From assembly GCF_000010725.1 (NCBI RefSeq), contig NC_013858.1:1-64000 (forward strand): a stretch of 64,000 nt of DNA, in the 5' to 3' direction. Made by a program: the position numbers and the translations under genes. The notes below the pieces were generated by a model that saw only the letters and a list, made by a program, of their open reading frames with translations, searched no databases and was not told where the DNA came from. Below, in pieces: positions 30,872-39,878 of the stretch (positions within the stretch are counted from its first letter, which is position 1; every line of letters begins with the position of its first letter). The DNA comes from Azospirillum sp. B510. Lineage in GTDB: Bacteria; Pseudomonadota; Alphaproteobacteria; Azospirillales; Azospirillaceae.

Positions 30872-32169
30872 GGAGTCTTGTCCCCGATGCGGGCCCCGAT
30901 GCGGGTCGCCAGCCGCAGCATCAGCGCCGCGGAGAGGAAGCCGGCCATCCACCAGGGCTGCCAGATGCCGTAGGCGGTGCTGCCCATCGCCATCGCCGTG
31001 GCGAACAGGGCGAGCGCGAAGGGCTGGTCGCGGCGCTCCAGCCGGGCGGTGGCGGCCAGCAGCAGCAGCAGCACCGCCAGCGCCAGCGCCGCCCCCACCG
31101 CCCCGGTCTCCAGCCAGACCTGGAGGAAGGCGTTGTGGGGATGCAGCGGCAGCAGGCTGTCGCCGATCGGCGAGAATTCCGACACCACCCCTTCCGGCGG
31201 CAGCGAGCGCGAGGCGTCGATGCCCTGGCCGAAGACCGGCGCGCGCAGCGCCCGCTCCGCCGCATGGCCCCAGATCTCGACCCGGTGCTGGGCGGAGCGG
31301 AACAGCAGCCGGGAATGGGTGAGGTCGAGCGGGCCGGAGAACAGCAGGCCGGCGGGCAGCACCAGCAGGAAGGCGGCGGTCACCAGGGCGGCGAACGCCC
31401 GCCGCGTCCATTTGGCCGACGCGCGGGCGGCGGCCAGCGTGACCAGCCCGGCGGCGATGCCGAGCATGGCCGAGCGGCTGGTCAGCGGCAGGCAGGCCAG
31501 CGCATAACCGAGCGGCACCAGCAGGGCCGGCGCCCGGCGCCCGAAGCGGTCCACCGCCAGCGCCGCCGGCCAGACCAGCAAACAGAGCAGCGCCGCCGTC
31601 CGCTTCGGCACATTGCCGTTCAGCAGGTTGGGCAGCTGGTCGTCGGGGACGGCGTTCCACCAGCGGTTCAGCGGAAAGTCCAGCGCCGCTTCCGCCGCGA
31701 ACAGCAGACCCCCGGCCAGCCCGCCGGCCAGGAACAGCCCGGCCAGCCGCCGCGCCGCCGCCGCCGGCAGCCCGGCGACCCAGGCGCCGCCGGCCAGCGC
31801 GCCGAGCGCGATGTAGCCGATCTCCAGCACCGTCGCCAGCGCGCGGTCCGACGGACTCCACAGGCTGGAGACCAGGGCCAGCAGCAGGAAGGCCGCCACC
31901 ATGGCGACCGGCGGCGTCAGCCGCAGGATGCGGCCGATGGCGTGGCGTCGCGCCAGCCCCGCCAGCGACAGCAGCAGAACGAGGATGGCCCAGACCGGCA
32001 GCCCGCGCGGGGCCAGCGCCGCCAACGGCCCCAGCGCCAGGGCGAGCGCCCCGGCAAGCCCACACAACGCGGCATCGGTCGCGCCGCCGGCGGAAGCCGG
32101 GGCTGGTCCTGAGGCGGAAGGCGGGGAGGCGGGGCGCGACGCGGAGGCGTTCAGGGACTTGACGGGCAT
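30868..32169 (-). CDS. O-antigen ligase family membrane protein
   Basis: A roughly 433-residue protein with about ten transmembrane segments and a large periplasmic loop (about residues 300-360), which contains the PHNAFLQVWLETG motif typical of the Wzy_C/O-antigen ligase family. It would join O-polysaccharide to lipid A-core on the periplasmic side of the inner membrane. Starts are uncertain: ATG 32169 (chosen) or GTG 32214. It is coupled to the GT9 gene. Confidence 0.82.
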   Translation of the reverse strand: MPVKSLNASASRPASPPSASGPAPASAGGATDAALCGLAGALALALGPLAALAPRGLPVWAILVLLLSLAGLARRHAIGRILRLTPPVAMVAAFLLLALVSSLWSPSDRALATVLEIGYIALGALAGGAWVAGLPAAAARRLAGLFLAGGLAGGLLFAAEAALDFPLNRWWNAVPDDQLPNLLNGNVPKRTAALLCLLVWPAALAVDRFGRRAPALLVPLGYALACLPLTSRSAMLGIAAGLVTLAAARASAKWTRRAFAALVTAAFLLVLPAGLLFSGPLDLTHSRLLFRSAQHRVEIWGHAAERALRAPVFGQGIDASRSLPPEGVVSEFSPIGDSLLPLHPHNAFLQVWLETGAVGAALALAVLLLLLAATARLERRDQPFALALFATAMAMGSTAYGIWQPWWMAGFLSAALMLRLATRIGARIGDKTP

Positions 32170-32594
32170 GGGGGCGACGCGGATCAGCGGAAACCGGCGG
32201 CGACTTAACCGCACTCCCGCCGCGAAAGCAACGGCGCGCCCTGCGGCGGACAGCTATCGGATGGAACATTTGAAACGCGGTGAAACGGAAATCCGGGTGA
32301 TGTTCCAGTGTTTCATCCCGTGACGGGAGCCGCCCGAAGCACGCCGCCGGACGGGCGCGAGGCCATTGGAGTGGAAGGCATATCCGGCAAGCGGCGTCCG
32401 GCGGGGCATGACGGTCCCTTCCTGATCGTTGGCGGGATCATCTTCCTATCATGGATGGGCGCTATCGGGGAGCGGCCGGTGAAAATCGGAGAACCCGCCG
32501 GTTCCATGGCTTCCATTGCGTTACGGCGAGACCGGCGGTTACGCTCCGTTTCATAGGGCGGCCGGTTCGGGAAAGCTGAACAGGAGGATGAGCA
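32170..32594. other. 425-base intergenic region
   Basis: No convincing gene. TGGAACAT (32262-32269) and ATGTTCCA (32300-32307) form an 8-bp inverted repeat, and TGAAAC (32271-32276, 32281-32286) and GTTTCA (32310-32315) repeat nearby, in the leader of the O-antigen ligase gene. CAGGAGG at about 32581 is a good ribosome site for the gene at 32595. Confidence 0.5.
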
Positions 32595-32816
32595 ATGGAC
32601 ATCCCGGACATGGGGCGTACGAAGTTCATTTCGCTGTCCCAATGCGATGAAGCTCTGGCCTACTCATTCGATGCCAAGCGTGCCGCGTTGGGACCTTACG
32701 TCGCTGAGCGGTGGGGTTGGAATGACGACCACCAGTTTCGGGAGCACCGTCGTCGCTTTGAGGAAACCGACATTCACTGGTTGATGGAACGAATGCCTGC
32801 TCGCAGCGATATATAG
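32595..32816 (+). pseudogene. N-terminal fragment of a GNAT-type acetyltransferase
   Basis: A 73-residue ORF with a good ribosome site (AGGAGG). It reads AYSFDAKRAALGPYVAERWGWNDDHQFREHRRRFEETDIHWL, which from memory resembles the N-terminal half of a GNAT subfamily with an (F/Y)xFxAKRxALGPxIxxxWGWxxxxQ core. The acetyl-CoA-binding half is missing: translation ends after residue 73 and no continuation is seen in the next 25 bases before the next gene. It may be a truncated remnant or a small functional protein. Confidence 0.55.
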
Positions 32817-32840
32817 GCCGGAATGCTCTTAATGGAAAAA

Positions 32841-33368
32841 TCAGTCTGAGCCATCTTCAGACTTTTGTTCGGGTCCGCGGCTGTTGAACTTCACCATTAG
32901 AAGCTCGTCGATATAGGTCCCGTCCAGTTTCAGGGCCCGCGGCTCCGTTCCGAACGGCTCGAAGCCCAGGCGCCGGTAGAAGCCGATGGCCCGGTCGTTC
33001 GACGCCGCGACGGAGAGATGGACCTGCTCGACATGCTCCATCGCGTGGGCGAGCAGGGCGGTCATGACGGCATCGGCAAGACCGCTGCCCCGCCGGGTCT
33101 CGCGGACATAGACGCCCCACAGCATGCCCTTGTGTCGCGTTTTAATCCGCTTGGGAATCAGCAGCCCGGCCATGGCGTCCAGCCGCCCGTCGACAAAGCC
33201 GCCGGTGATGGTGCCGCCCGCGATCCGGTCCGCGAAGTGGGAGAGGGGCAGGGCGCACTCCTCGGCATGGCTCGACCCGAACGCCTCCGGATGCCGGTCC
33301 AGGGCTTCGAGGCGGAGCGCGCGGAACGCCTCCGCATCCTCAGGCACCAGCCGTCTGACCACCATCAT
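32841..33368 (-). CDS. GNAT family N-acetyltransferase
   Basis: A 175-residue acetyltransferase of the Gcn5-related fold. Motif A, the acetyl-CoA pyrophosphate loop, appears as YVRETRRGSGLADAVMTAL (about residues 90-108). Motif B appears as LSVAASNDRAIGFYRRLGFEPFG (about 117-140). The substrate cannot be predicted. It lies between the GNAT fragment and a third acetyltransferase-like gene. Confidence 0.88.
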   Translation of the reverse strand: MMVVRRLVPEDAEAFRALRLEALDRHPEAFGSSHAEECALPLSHFADRIAGGTITGGFVDGRLDAMAGLLIPKRIKTRHKGMLWGVYVRETRRGSGLADAVMTALLAHAMEHVEQVHLSVAASNDRAIGFYRRLGFEPFGTEPRALKLDGTYIDELLMVKFNSRGPEQKSEDGSD

Positions 33369-33442
33369 GCGGACATCCTTTCACAGGAACTCGGTTCCTC
33401 AATGCGATGACCCTGCCGGATTGCCGCCCGAGCCCGCCCGCC

Positions 33443-33715
33443 TCACGTCAACAGGTCGTCATGCCGGTTGCGCCTGATCCACAGCGCGGCGTAGCCGCAG
33501 AGCGGGACGATCCTCAGCCCCTCGGCGCGGGCCAGCGCCACCACGCCCTCCATCAGGCGGCCGGCGGCGCCGGTGCCGCGCAGCGCGGGTGGGGCCTCGA
33601 CATGGGAAATCACCAGGGTCCGGCCGTCGCGGCGATAGTCGGCGAAGACCGTCTGGCCGCCGACCTTCAGTTCGAACCGGTTCATCGCGCGGTTGTCGGT
33701 GACCGCCTGTCCCAT
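33443..33715 (-). CDS. Small GNAT-type (YjdJ-like) acetyltransferase domain protein
   Basis: A 90-residue single-domain protein resembling the minimal GNAT family with an ISHVEAPPALRGTGAAGRLMEGVVALARAEGLRIVPLCGYA core. The acetyl-CoA loop is RGTGAAGRL and a conserved Cys lies close to the C-terminus. An internal ATG at 33685 (MNRFEL) could also be the start. The function is not known. It is followed 34 bases later, on the same strand, by an RluA-type gene reading toward it. Confidence 0.75.
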   Translation of the reverse strand: MGQAVTDNRAMNRFELKVGGQTVFADYRRDGRTLVISHVEAPPALRGTGAAGRLMEGVVALARAEGLRIVPLCGYAALWIRRNRHDDLLT

Positions 33716-33749
33716 CCTGTGCGCTCCGTCGATCGTGCTGTTCCGCGCC

Positions 33750-34523
33750 TTACAGGTGGGGCGTGGCGGACGGGATGGCAGCCCCCTCCCGCTCCCGCCA
33801 GCCGCAGGCGGCCAGCGCGTCCCGCATATGCTCCGGCGCCGGGGCGACGGCGCTCACGGCCGCGTGTTCGAAGGCCATGCGGAAGGCGACCGAGCGGGCC
33901 AGCAGATGCAGGGCGCCGGGCGGGCGGCGTTCGGGGCCGTAAAAGGGCTCCCCCACCAGCGGGCAGCCGATGGCGGCGCAATGGACGCGGATCTGGTGGG
34001 TGCGGCCGGTGCGCGGGCGAAGCTCCAGCCAGCAGCGTCCGTCGGCGGCGGTGCCCAGCACGCGATACTCGGTGACCGCCGGCTGGCCCGCCGGATCGGG
34101 CAGGATGGTCCAGGAGGAGCGGCCGGCGCCCGATGGGGATTTCGGCTCGATCCGCTTCAGCAGGGGCAGGTCGATGACGCCGGACCCGGCCTCCGGGACG
34201 CCGTCTGCCACCGCCCAATAGGTCTTCTCGACATGGCCGGCGGCGAACATCTGGCCGAAGCGCTTCAGCGCCCAGGGCGTGCGGCCCAGGATCAGGCACC
34301 CGGCGGTGTCGCGGTCGAGCCGGTGGGCGAGCTTCGGCGGCTCGCCATCCGCTTCGGCGAGATGGGGCAGGTAAAGCTCCAGATGGTCGGTGATGCGGCC
34401 CGCCTTGTGGACGGCCAGACCGGCCGGCTTGTCGATGACGAAGCACAGCTCGTCCCGGTGCAGCACGCGGGCGCGCAACTGGCCGGCGGAGAGGGAAGCG
34501 GAGGGGGGCGAGTCGGGGATCAT
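33750..34523 (-). CDS. RluA-family rRNA/tRNA pseudouridine synthase
   Basis: A roughly 257-residue enzyme that converts specific uridines in structured RNA to pseudouridine. The catalytic Asp lies in HRLDRDTAGCLILGR, and GRTHQIRVHCAAIGCPLVGEPFYG is the second conserved block. The length fits RluA-type proteins without an S4 domain. The start is uncertain; in-frame ATGs exist at 34595, 34580 and 34523, and the last begins nearest the conserved core. The upstream portion is unlikely to be coding. Confidence 0.85.
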   Translation of the reverse strand: MIPDSPPSASLSAGQLRARVLHRDELCFVIDKPAGLAVHKAGRITDHLELYLPHLAEADGEPPKLAHRLDRDTAGCLILGRTPWALKRFGQMFAAGHVEKTYWAVADGVPEAGSGVIDLPLLKRIEPKSPSGAGRSSWTILPDPAGQPAVTEYRVLGTAADGRCWLELRPRTGRTHQIRVHCAAIGCPLVGEPFYGPERRPPGALHLLARSVAFRMAFEHAAVSAVAPAPEHMRDALAACGWREREGAAIPSATPHL

Positions 34524-34937
34524 GGCCGGCAGCATGGCGGCCGGCGGGCCGTCCATGCAAGCCCCGGCAACGGGCGTCATACGGACAGTCTGCATGGGGA
34601 GCAATGGCGGCTGGTGGGCGGCGGGCGTGCAGCGGCACGGTGTCGCGCCCATGGTTTCTTCCGCTTTTTCAAGCCTCGCCGCCTATGAGAAAGGTTTGGG
34701 CCGGCTTTGGACCTAACGGATAAAGATCGGCTTGAATGAGGATATTCGGCCGGTTTTCATTTGATTTCGGCCGCCGGGACTAGCCTTTTGCCCGGTCTCG
34801 GAAGGTTTGTTGCGCCATCGCGGCAGGCGTGGCAGAAAGCGCGGGTCCATAGGTCGCGCTTCCGCCGGCTTCGCTTGCGGTCGGGCGGTTCCATGGCACC
34901 GATGATTTGACTTCGCCTCAACCACAAGAGACGTCCA
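34524..34937. other. Intergenic region before galU
   Basis: The 5' end of the RluA-type gene is unsettled, so part of this may be coding. Otherwise I see no gene, only leader sequence for galU, with no strong palindrome or repeat. Confidence 0.4.
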
Positions 34938-35807
34938 ATGCGGAAACCCGTGCGCAAGGTGGTGTTCCCGGTCGCCGGTCTCGGCACGCGCTTCCTGCCG
35001 GCCACCAAGGCCATCCCGAAAGAGATGCTGCCCCTGGTCGACCGCCCCCTGCTGCAGCACGCCGTCGAAGAGGCGCGCGCCGCCGGCATCGAGGATTTCG
35101 TTTTCGTCACCGGCCGTTCCAAGCGCGCCATCGAAGACCATTTCGACGCCGACACCGAACTGAACCGCACCCTTGAGGAGCGCGGCAAGATGGACGCGCT
35201 GGAGGAGGTCCGTCACAGCGAGATCGCCCCCGGCCGCTGCTTCTACACCCGCCAGCAGGTTCCGCTCGGCCTCGGCCACGCCGTGTGGTGCGCCCGCGCC
35301 CTGATCGGCAACGACCCCTTCGCCATCGTGCTGCCCGACGACTATGTCCAGGGCAAGACCCCCTGCCTGAAGCAGATGGTCGAGGCGTATGAGGAGGTCG
35401 GCGGCAACATCGTCGCGGTGGTCGACGTCCCGCGCGAGCGCACCAGCAGCTACGGCATCCTCGATGTCGAGAAGGACGACGGCCGTCTCGCCACCGTCCG
35501 CGGCCTGGTCGAGAAGCCCAAGCCGGCCGAGGCGCCGTCGACCCTGTCGATCATCGGCCGCTACATCCTGCAACCGGAAATCTTCGACCATCTGGAAAAG
35601 CAGCAGCGCGGCGCCGGCAACGAGATCCAGCTGACCGACGCCATGGCCAAGCTGATCGGCAGCCAGCCCTTCCACGGCCTGCGCTTCGAGGGCACCCGCT
35701 ATGACTGCGGCGACAAGGTCGGCTTCATCGAGGCGACGCTGGCCCACGCGCTGAACCGGCCGGACATGGCCGACAAGGTGCGCGAGATGCTGCGCAAATA
35801 TTGCTGA
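34938..35807 (+). CDS. galU: UTP-glucose-1-phosphate uridylyltransferase
   Basis: A 289-residue GalU. The nucleotide-binding block VFPVAGLGTRFLPATKAIPKEMLP (about residues 8-31) and the LPDDYV motif around residue 133 are as in other bacterial GalU. It makes UDP-glucose, the substrate for the ugd product encoded next. The gene order galU-ugd-pgm suggests one nucleotide-sugar operon for exopolysaccharide and LPS. Confidence 0.95.
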   Translation: MRKPVRKVVFPVAGLGTRFLPATKAIPKEMLPLVDRPLLQHAVEEARAAGIEDFVFVTGRSKRAIEDHFDADTELNRTLEERGKMDALEEVRHSEIAPGRCFYTRQQVPLGLGHAVWCARALIGNDPFAIVLPDDYVQGKTPCLKQMVEAYEEVGGNIVAVVDVPRERTSSYGILDVEKDDGRLATVRGLVEKPKPAEAPSTLSIIGRYILQPEIFDHLEKQQRGAGNEIQLTDAMAKLIGSQPFHGLRFEGTRYDCGDKVGFIEATLAHALNRPDMADKVREMLRKYC

Positions 35808-35945
35808 CCGACGGGTGGCATTCCCGACGCCGTGCCCGCCCCGTCCCCTGACCCGGACGGCGGCGGGTGTGCGCGTTTGGGCATTCCGCCACTACGGCTT
35901 TCCTGCTTTTGAGTTTCCCGTTTTCAAGGACATGAGGGGGACGCG

Positions 35946-37277
35946 ATGCGCATTGCGATGATCGGCACGGGCTATGTCGGCCTGGTCTCCGGCGCCTGCT
36001 TTTCCGAATTCGGCGTTCACGTCACCTGCGTCGACAAGGACGCCGGCAAGATCGAGCGGCTGAAGAACGGCGAGATTCCGATCTACGAGCCGGGCCTGGA
36101 CGATCTCGTCGCCCGCAACGTCGCCGCCGGCCGCCTCTCCTTCACCCTGGATTTGAAGGAGGCGATGCAGGGGGTCGACGCCGTGTTCATCGCGGTCGGC
36201 ACCCCGTCGCGCCGCGGCGACGGCCATGCCGACCTGTCCTACGTCTATGGCGCCGCCGAGGAGATCGCCCGGAACCTCGACCACTACACGGTGGTGGTGA
36301 CCAAATCGACCGTTCCGGTCGGCACCGGCCGAGAGGTCGAGGCGATCATCCGCCGCGTGCGGCCCGACGCCGAGTTCGACGTCGCCTCCAACCCGGAATT
36401 CCTGCGCGAAGGCTCGGCCATCGGCGACTTCATGCGGCCGGACCGCGTCGTCATCGGCGCCACCTCCGACCGCGCCGGCGAGGTGATGCGCCGGCTCTAC
36501 CGGCCGCTCTACCTGATCGAGACGCCGATCGTCGTGACCTCGCTGGAGACGGCGGAGCTGACCAAATACGCCGCCAACACCTTCCTGGCCGCCAAGATCA
36601 CCTTCATCAACGAGATCGCCGACCTGTGCGAGAAGGTCGGCGCCAACGTCCATGACGTCGCCCGCGGCATCGGGCTGGACGGCCGCATCGGCAAGAAGTT
36701 CCTGCATCCCGGTCCGGGCTATGGCGGGTCCTGCTTCCCGAAGGACACGCTGGCGCTGGTCCGCACCGCCCAGCAGGTCGGCAGCCCGCTGCGCATCATC
36801 GAGACGGTGGTGGACATCAACGACAAGCGCAAGAAGCAGATGGCCGAGCGCATCATCGCCGCCTGCGGCGGGTCGGTGGACGGCAAGACCGTCGCGGTGC
36901 TGGGCGTCGCCTTCAAGCCGAACACCGACGACATGCGCGACAGCCCGTCGCTCGACATCGTCCCGGCGTTGCAGGCGGCCGGCGCGCATGTGCGCGCCTT
37001 CGACCCGGCGGCGATGCGCGAGGCCGAAAAGCTCCTGCCCGGCGTGGAATGGGCCAGGGACGCCTACGGCACCTTGGAAGGGGCCGATTGCGTCGCTATT
37101 CTCACCGAGTGGAACGAATTCCGCGCGCTCGACCTGCGCCGGGTCAAGTCGATGCTGAAGCGGCCGGTGATGATCGACCTGCGCAACATCTACAACCCCG
37201 ACGACATGGCGAAGGCCGGCTTCACCTACAGCTCCATCGGCCGGCCGACGCCGGCGGGTGGAATGGACCGCGGCTGA
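35946..37277 (+). CDS. ugd: UDP-glucose 6-dehydrogenase
   Basis: A 443-residue UDP-glucose dehydrogenase that oxidises UDP-glucose twice to UDP-glucuronate with NAD. The Rossmann loop GTGYVGLVSG is at residues 6-15 and the catalytic Cys is at about residue 263 in GPGYGGSCFPKD. It starts after GAGGGGG. It follows galU by 138 bases. Its product feeds uronic-acid-containing exopolysaccharide. Confidence 0.96.
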   Translation: MRIAMIGTGYVGLVSGACFSEFGVHVTCVDKDAGKIERLKNGEIPIYEPGLDDLVARNVAAGRLSFTLDLKEAMQGVDAVFIAVGTPSRRGDGHADLSYVYGAAEEIARNLDHYTVVVTKSTVPVGTGREVEAIIRRVRPDAEFDVASNPEFLREGSAIGDFMRPDRVVIGATSDRAGEVMRRLYRPLYLIETPIVVTSLETAELTKYAANTFLAAKITFINEIADLCEKVGANVHDVARGIGLDGRIGKKFLHPGPGYGGSCFPKDTLALVRTAQQVGSPLRIIETVVDINDKRKKQMAERIIAACGGSVDGKTVAVLGVAFKPNTDDMRDSPSLDIVPALQAAGAHVRAFDPAAMREAEKLLPGVEWARDAYGTLEGADCVAILTEWNEFRALDLRRVKSMLKRPVMIDLRNIYNPDDMAKAGFTYSSIGRPTPAGGMDRG

Positions 37278-37316
37278 CGGTCCAAAGACGGCGTCCAACA
37301 GAGGACTAACGAGACG

Positions 37317-38717
37317 ATGAGCGAAGCCCATATCTTCCACCCCACGGTGCTGCGCGAGTACGACATCCGCGGCATCGTCGGCAAGACGCTGACCCCCGCC
37401 GACGCCCGCGCGGTCGGCCGTTCCTTCGGCACCGTGGTGGTGCGCAAGGGCGGCAAGACGGTCTGCGTCGGCTATGACGGCCGTCTGTCCTCGCCGGAGC
37501 TGGAGGAGGCGCTGGTCGAGGGGCTGGTCTCCACCGGCCTGCATGTCCTGCGCATCGGGCTCGGCCCCACGCCGATGCTGTATTTCGCCACCCGCGACCG
37601 CGAGGCGGCGGCCGGCATCATGATCACCGGCTCGCACAACCCGCCGGACTACAACGGCATCAAGATGATGCTGGGCAAGGGCCCGGTCTATGGCCAGCAG
37701 ATCCTGGAACTCGGCACCATGGCGGCCAAGGCCGACTGGGAGCGGGGCGAAGGCTCGTCGGAGAAGATCGACGTCCAGGACGAGTATGTCGCCCGCCTGC
37801 TGAAGGATTATGACGGCACCCGCGACCTGAAGATCGCCTGGGACGCCGGCAACGGCGCGTCGGGCGAGATCCTGCGCCGCCTGACCGCCAAGCTGCCGGG
37901 CACGCATGTCCTGCTGTTCGACGAGATCGACGGCAATTTCCCCAACCACCATCCCGATCCGACGGTCGAGGCCAATCTGGTCGACCTGAAGAAGGCGGTG
38001 GCGGAGCATGGCTGCGACATCGGCATCGGCTTCGACGGCGACGGCGACCGCATCGGCGCCATCGACCACAAGGGCCGCGTGGTGTGGGGCGACCAGCTGG
38101 TGGCGCTCTATGCCGCCGACGTGCTGAAGAGCCATCCGGGCGCCACCATCATCGCCGACGTCAAGGCCAGCCAGGCCCTGTTCGACGAGATCGCCAAGCA
38201 TGGCGGCAACCCGCTGATGTGGAAGACCGGCCACTCGTTGTTGAAGGCCAAGATGGCCGAGACCGGCTCGCCGCTGGCCGGCGAGATGTCGGGCCACATC
38301 TTCTTCGCCGACAAATGGTATGGCTTCGACGACGCGCTCTATTGCGGCGTGCGGCTGGTCGGGCTGGTCAGCAAGCTGGACACCACGCTGGCGGACCTGC
38401 GCGACGGCCTGCCGGACATGGTCAACACGCCGGAGACCCGCTTCCAGATCGACGAGGAGCGCAAGTTCGCCGTGGTCGAGGAGGTCAAGGGCCGGGTCAA
38501 GGCGTCGGGCGCCAAGGTCAACGACATCGACGGCGTCCGCGTGACGACCGACGACGGCTGGTGGCTGCTGCGCGCGTCCAACACCCAGGACGTTCTGGTG
38601 GCGCGCGCCGAGTCCTACAGCACGGACGGGCTGGAGCGGCTGAAGGGCGCGCTGATCGAGCAGCTGGTGGCCTCCGGGCTGAGCGCGCCGTCCTTCGAGG
38701 GCGGCGGGTCGCACTGA
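37317..38717 (+). CDS. Phosphomannomutase/phosphoglucomutase
   Basis: A 466-residue alpha-D-phosphohexomutase. The phosphorylated serine is at about residue 106 in MITGSHNPPDYNG, the metal loop DGDGDR near residue 240 and the sugar-specificity loop GEMSGH near 323. The length fits bifunctional PMM/PGM enzymes (ManB/AlgC type), which interconvert the 1- and 6-phosphates of mannose and glucose. It begins 39 bases after ugd and ends in a strong hairpin. Confidence 0.93.
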   Translation: MSEAHIFHPTVLREYDIRGIVGKTLTPADARAVGRSFGTVVVRKGGKTVCVGYDGRLSSPELEEALVEGLVSTGLHVLRIGLGPTPMLYFATRDREAAAGIMITGSHNPPDYNGIKMMLGKGPVYGQQILELGTMAAKADWERGEGSSEKIDVQDEYVARLLKDYDGTRDLKIAWDAGNGASGEILRRLTAKLPGTHVLLFDEIDGNFPNHHPDPTVEANLVDLKKAVAEHGCDIGIGFDGDGDRIGAIDHKGRVVWGDQLVALYAADVLKSHPGATIIADVKASQALFDEIAKHGGNPLMWKTGHSLLKAKMAETGSPLAGEMSGHIFFADKWYGFDDALYCGVRLVGLVSKLDTTLADLRDGLPDMVNTPETRFQIDEERKFAVVEEVKGRVKASGAKVNDIDGVRVTTDDGWWLLRASNTQDVLVARAESYSTDGLERLKGALIEQLVASGLSAPSFEGGGSH

Positions 38718-38727
38718 GGCAAAGTGA

Positions 38728-38753
38728 CGGTGAGGGGGCTTTCCCCCTCACCG
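38728..38753. terminator. Bidirectional hairpin between convergent genes
   Basis: CGGTGAGGGGG (38728-38738) pairs perfectly with CCCCCTCACCG (38743-38753) over a CTTT loop, an 11-bp stem. It overlaps the stop of the ABC permease gene (38748-38750) on the minus strand. There is no long T-run, so termination strength is uncertain. Confidence 0.6.
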
Positions 38754-39875
38754 GAAACTCGCCAGATGGCGCCGGAACCGCGCCAGGCTCCAGGCGAAGA
38801 ACAGCGCGCCGATCCCGGCGGTGGCGGCGAAGCGCGGCCACACCACGTCGAACCCCGCCCCGCGGAACAGGATCGCCTGGGCGAAGGCGACGAAATGGGT
38901 CGAGGGTGACAGCTGCATCGCCAGTTGCAGCCATTGCGGCTCGCTTTCCAGCGGGGTGAAGCCGCCCGACAGCATGTTCATCGGCAGCACGATCAGGATG
39001 AACAGCAGGCCCAATTGCGGCATCGAGCGCGCCACCGTGCCGAGGAAGATGCCGAGCGCCGTGGCGAAGAACAGATAGAGCGCCGTCCCCGCCAGGAACA
39101 GCGGGACCGAGCCGGCCAGCGGCACCGACAGCAACCCGCGCAGCACCGCGTAAAGCGCCACCAGCGTCAACACCAGGATTACCGCCCCGTTCGCCAGCAC
39201 CTTGGCGGCCATGATCTCGGCCGGGCGGACCGGCATCACCAGCAGATGTTCGAGCGTGCCGTGCTCGCGCTCGCGGATCAGGGCGGCGCCGGCCAGCAGA
39301 ACCGCCAGCATGGTGACGTTGCTGACCACCGACATGGTGCCGGTGAACCATTTCGTATCCAGCGCCTCGTTGTAGGCGACGCGGAGCTGGAGCGACACCG
39401 GGGCGGCGCTGCCGTCGGCCTCGCGGCGGACGAAGCGGCCGACCTCGTCGTCGACGATGCCCTGGATGGTGCCGGCGCCGATGCCGGCCTGCATCATCGC
39501 GGTGGCGTCGATCAGCAGTTGCATCGTCGGGCCGCGTCCCGCCAGCACGTCGGCCTGGAAATCGGGCGGGATGTCGAGGACGAAGGTGTAGCGGGCGGCA
39601 TCCATCGCCGGGTCGATGTCGGCATGGCCGATCTGGACCGGCGCCTGGAACTCCGGCCCGTGGAAGCTGGAGGCCAGACGCTGCGACAGGGGCGAGCGGT
39701 CCTCGTCGACGACGGCGATGGCGGCGTTGCGCAGCTCGTGCGAGATGCCGGTGGCCTGGGAATAGACCGACAGGGTGAAGGAATAGACGACGAAACCCAG
39801 CATGAAGACGTCGCGCAGCAGGCTGATCCACTCCTTGCGCGCGAGCGTCAGGCTGTTGCGGAGGAAGCGCCGCAT
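38748..39875 (-). CDS. ABC-2 type permease (YhhJ-like)
   Basis: A 375-residue ABC-2 exporter subunit. One N-terminal transmembrane helix (about residues 20-42), a large periplasmic domain (about 45-180), then five C-terminal helices and a final positively charged end. It follows the RbbA-like gene by three bases. The trio HlyD-like, RbbA-like, ABC-2 permease matches E. coli yhiI-rbbA-yhhJ, so it should be the stand-alone permease of that exporter. The substrate is unknown. Confidence 0.88.
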   Translation of the reverse strand: MRRFLRNSLTLARKEWISLLRDVFMLGFVVYSFTLSVYSQATGISHELRNAAIAVVDEDRSPLSQRLASSFHGPEFQAPVQIGHADIDPAMDAARYTFVLDIPPDFQADVLAGRGPTMQLLIDATAMMQAGIGAGTIQGIVDDEVGRFVRREADGSAAPVSLQLRVAYNEALDTKWFTGTMSVVSNVTMLAVLLAGAALIREREHGTLEHLLVMPVRPAEIMAAKVLANGAVILVLTLVALYAVLRGLLSVPLAGSVPLFLAGTALYLFFATALGIFLGTVARSMPQLGLLFILIVLPMNMLSGGFTPLESEPQWLQLAMQLSPSTHFVAFAQAILFRGAGFDVVWPRFAATAGIGALFFAWSLARFRRHLASFR

Positions 39876-39878
39876 CGC

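Noticed and set aside
35892..38714. A 940-residue frame antisense to ugd and the phosphohexomutase gene
   Set aside because: It is a G+C-rich shadow with no domain; both plus-strand genes have catalytic motifs.
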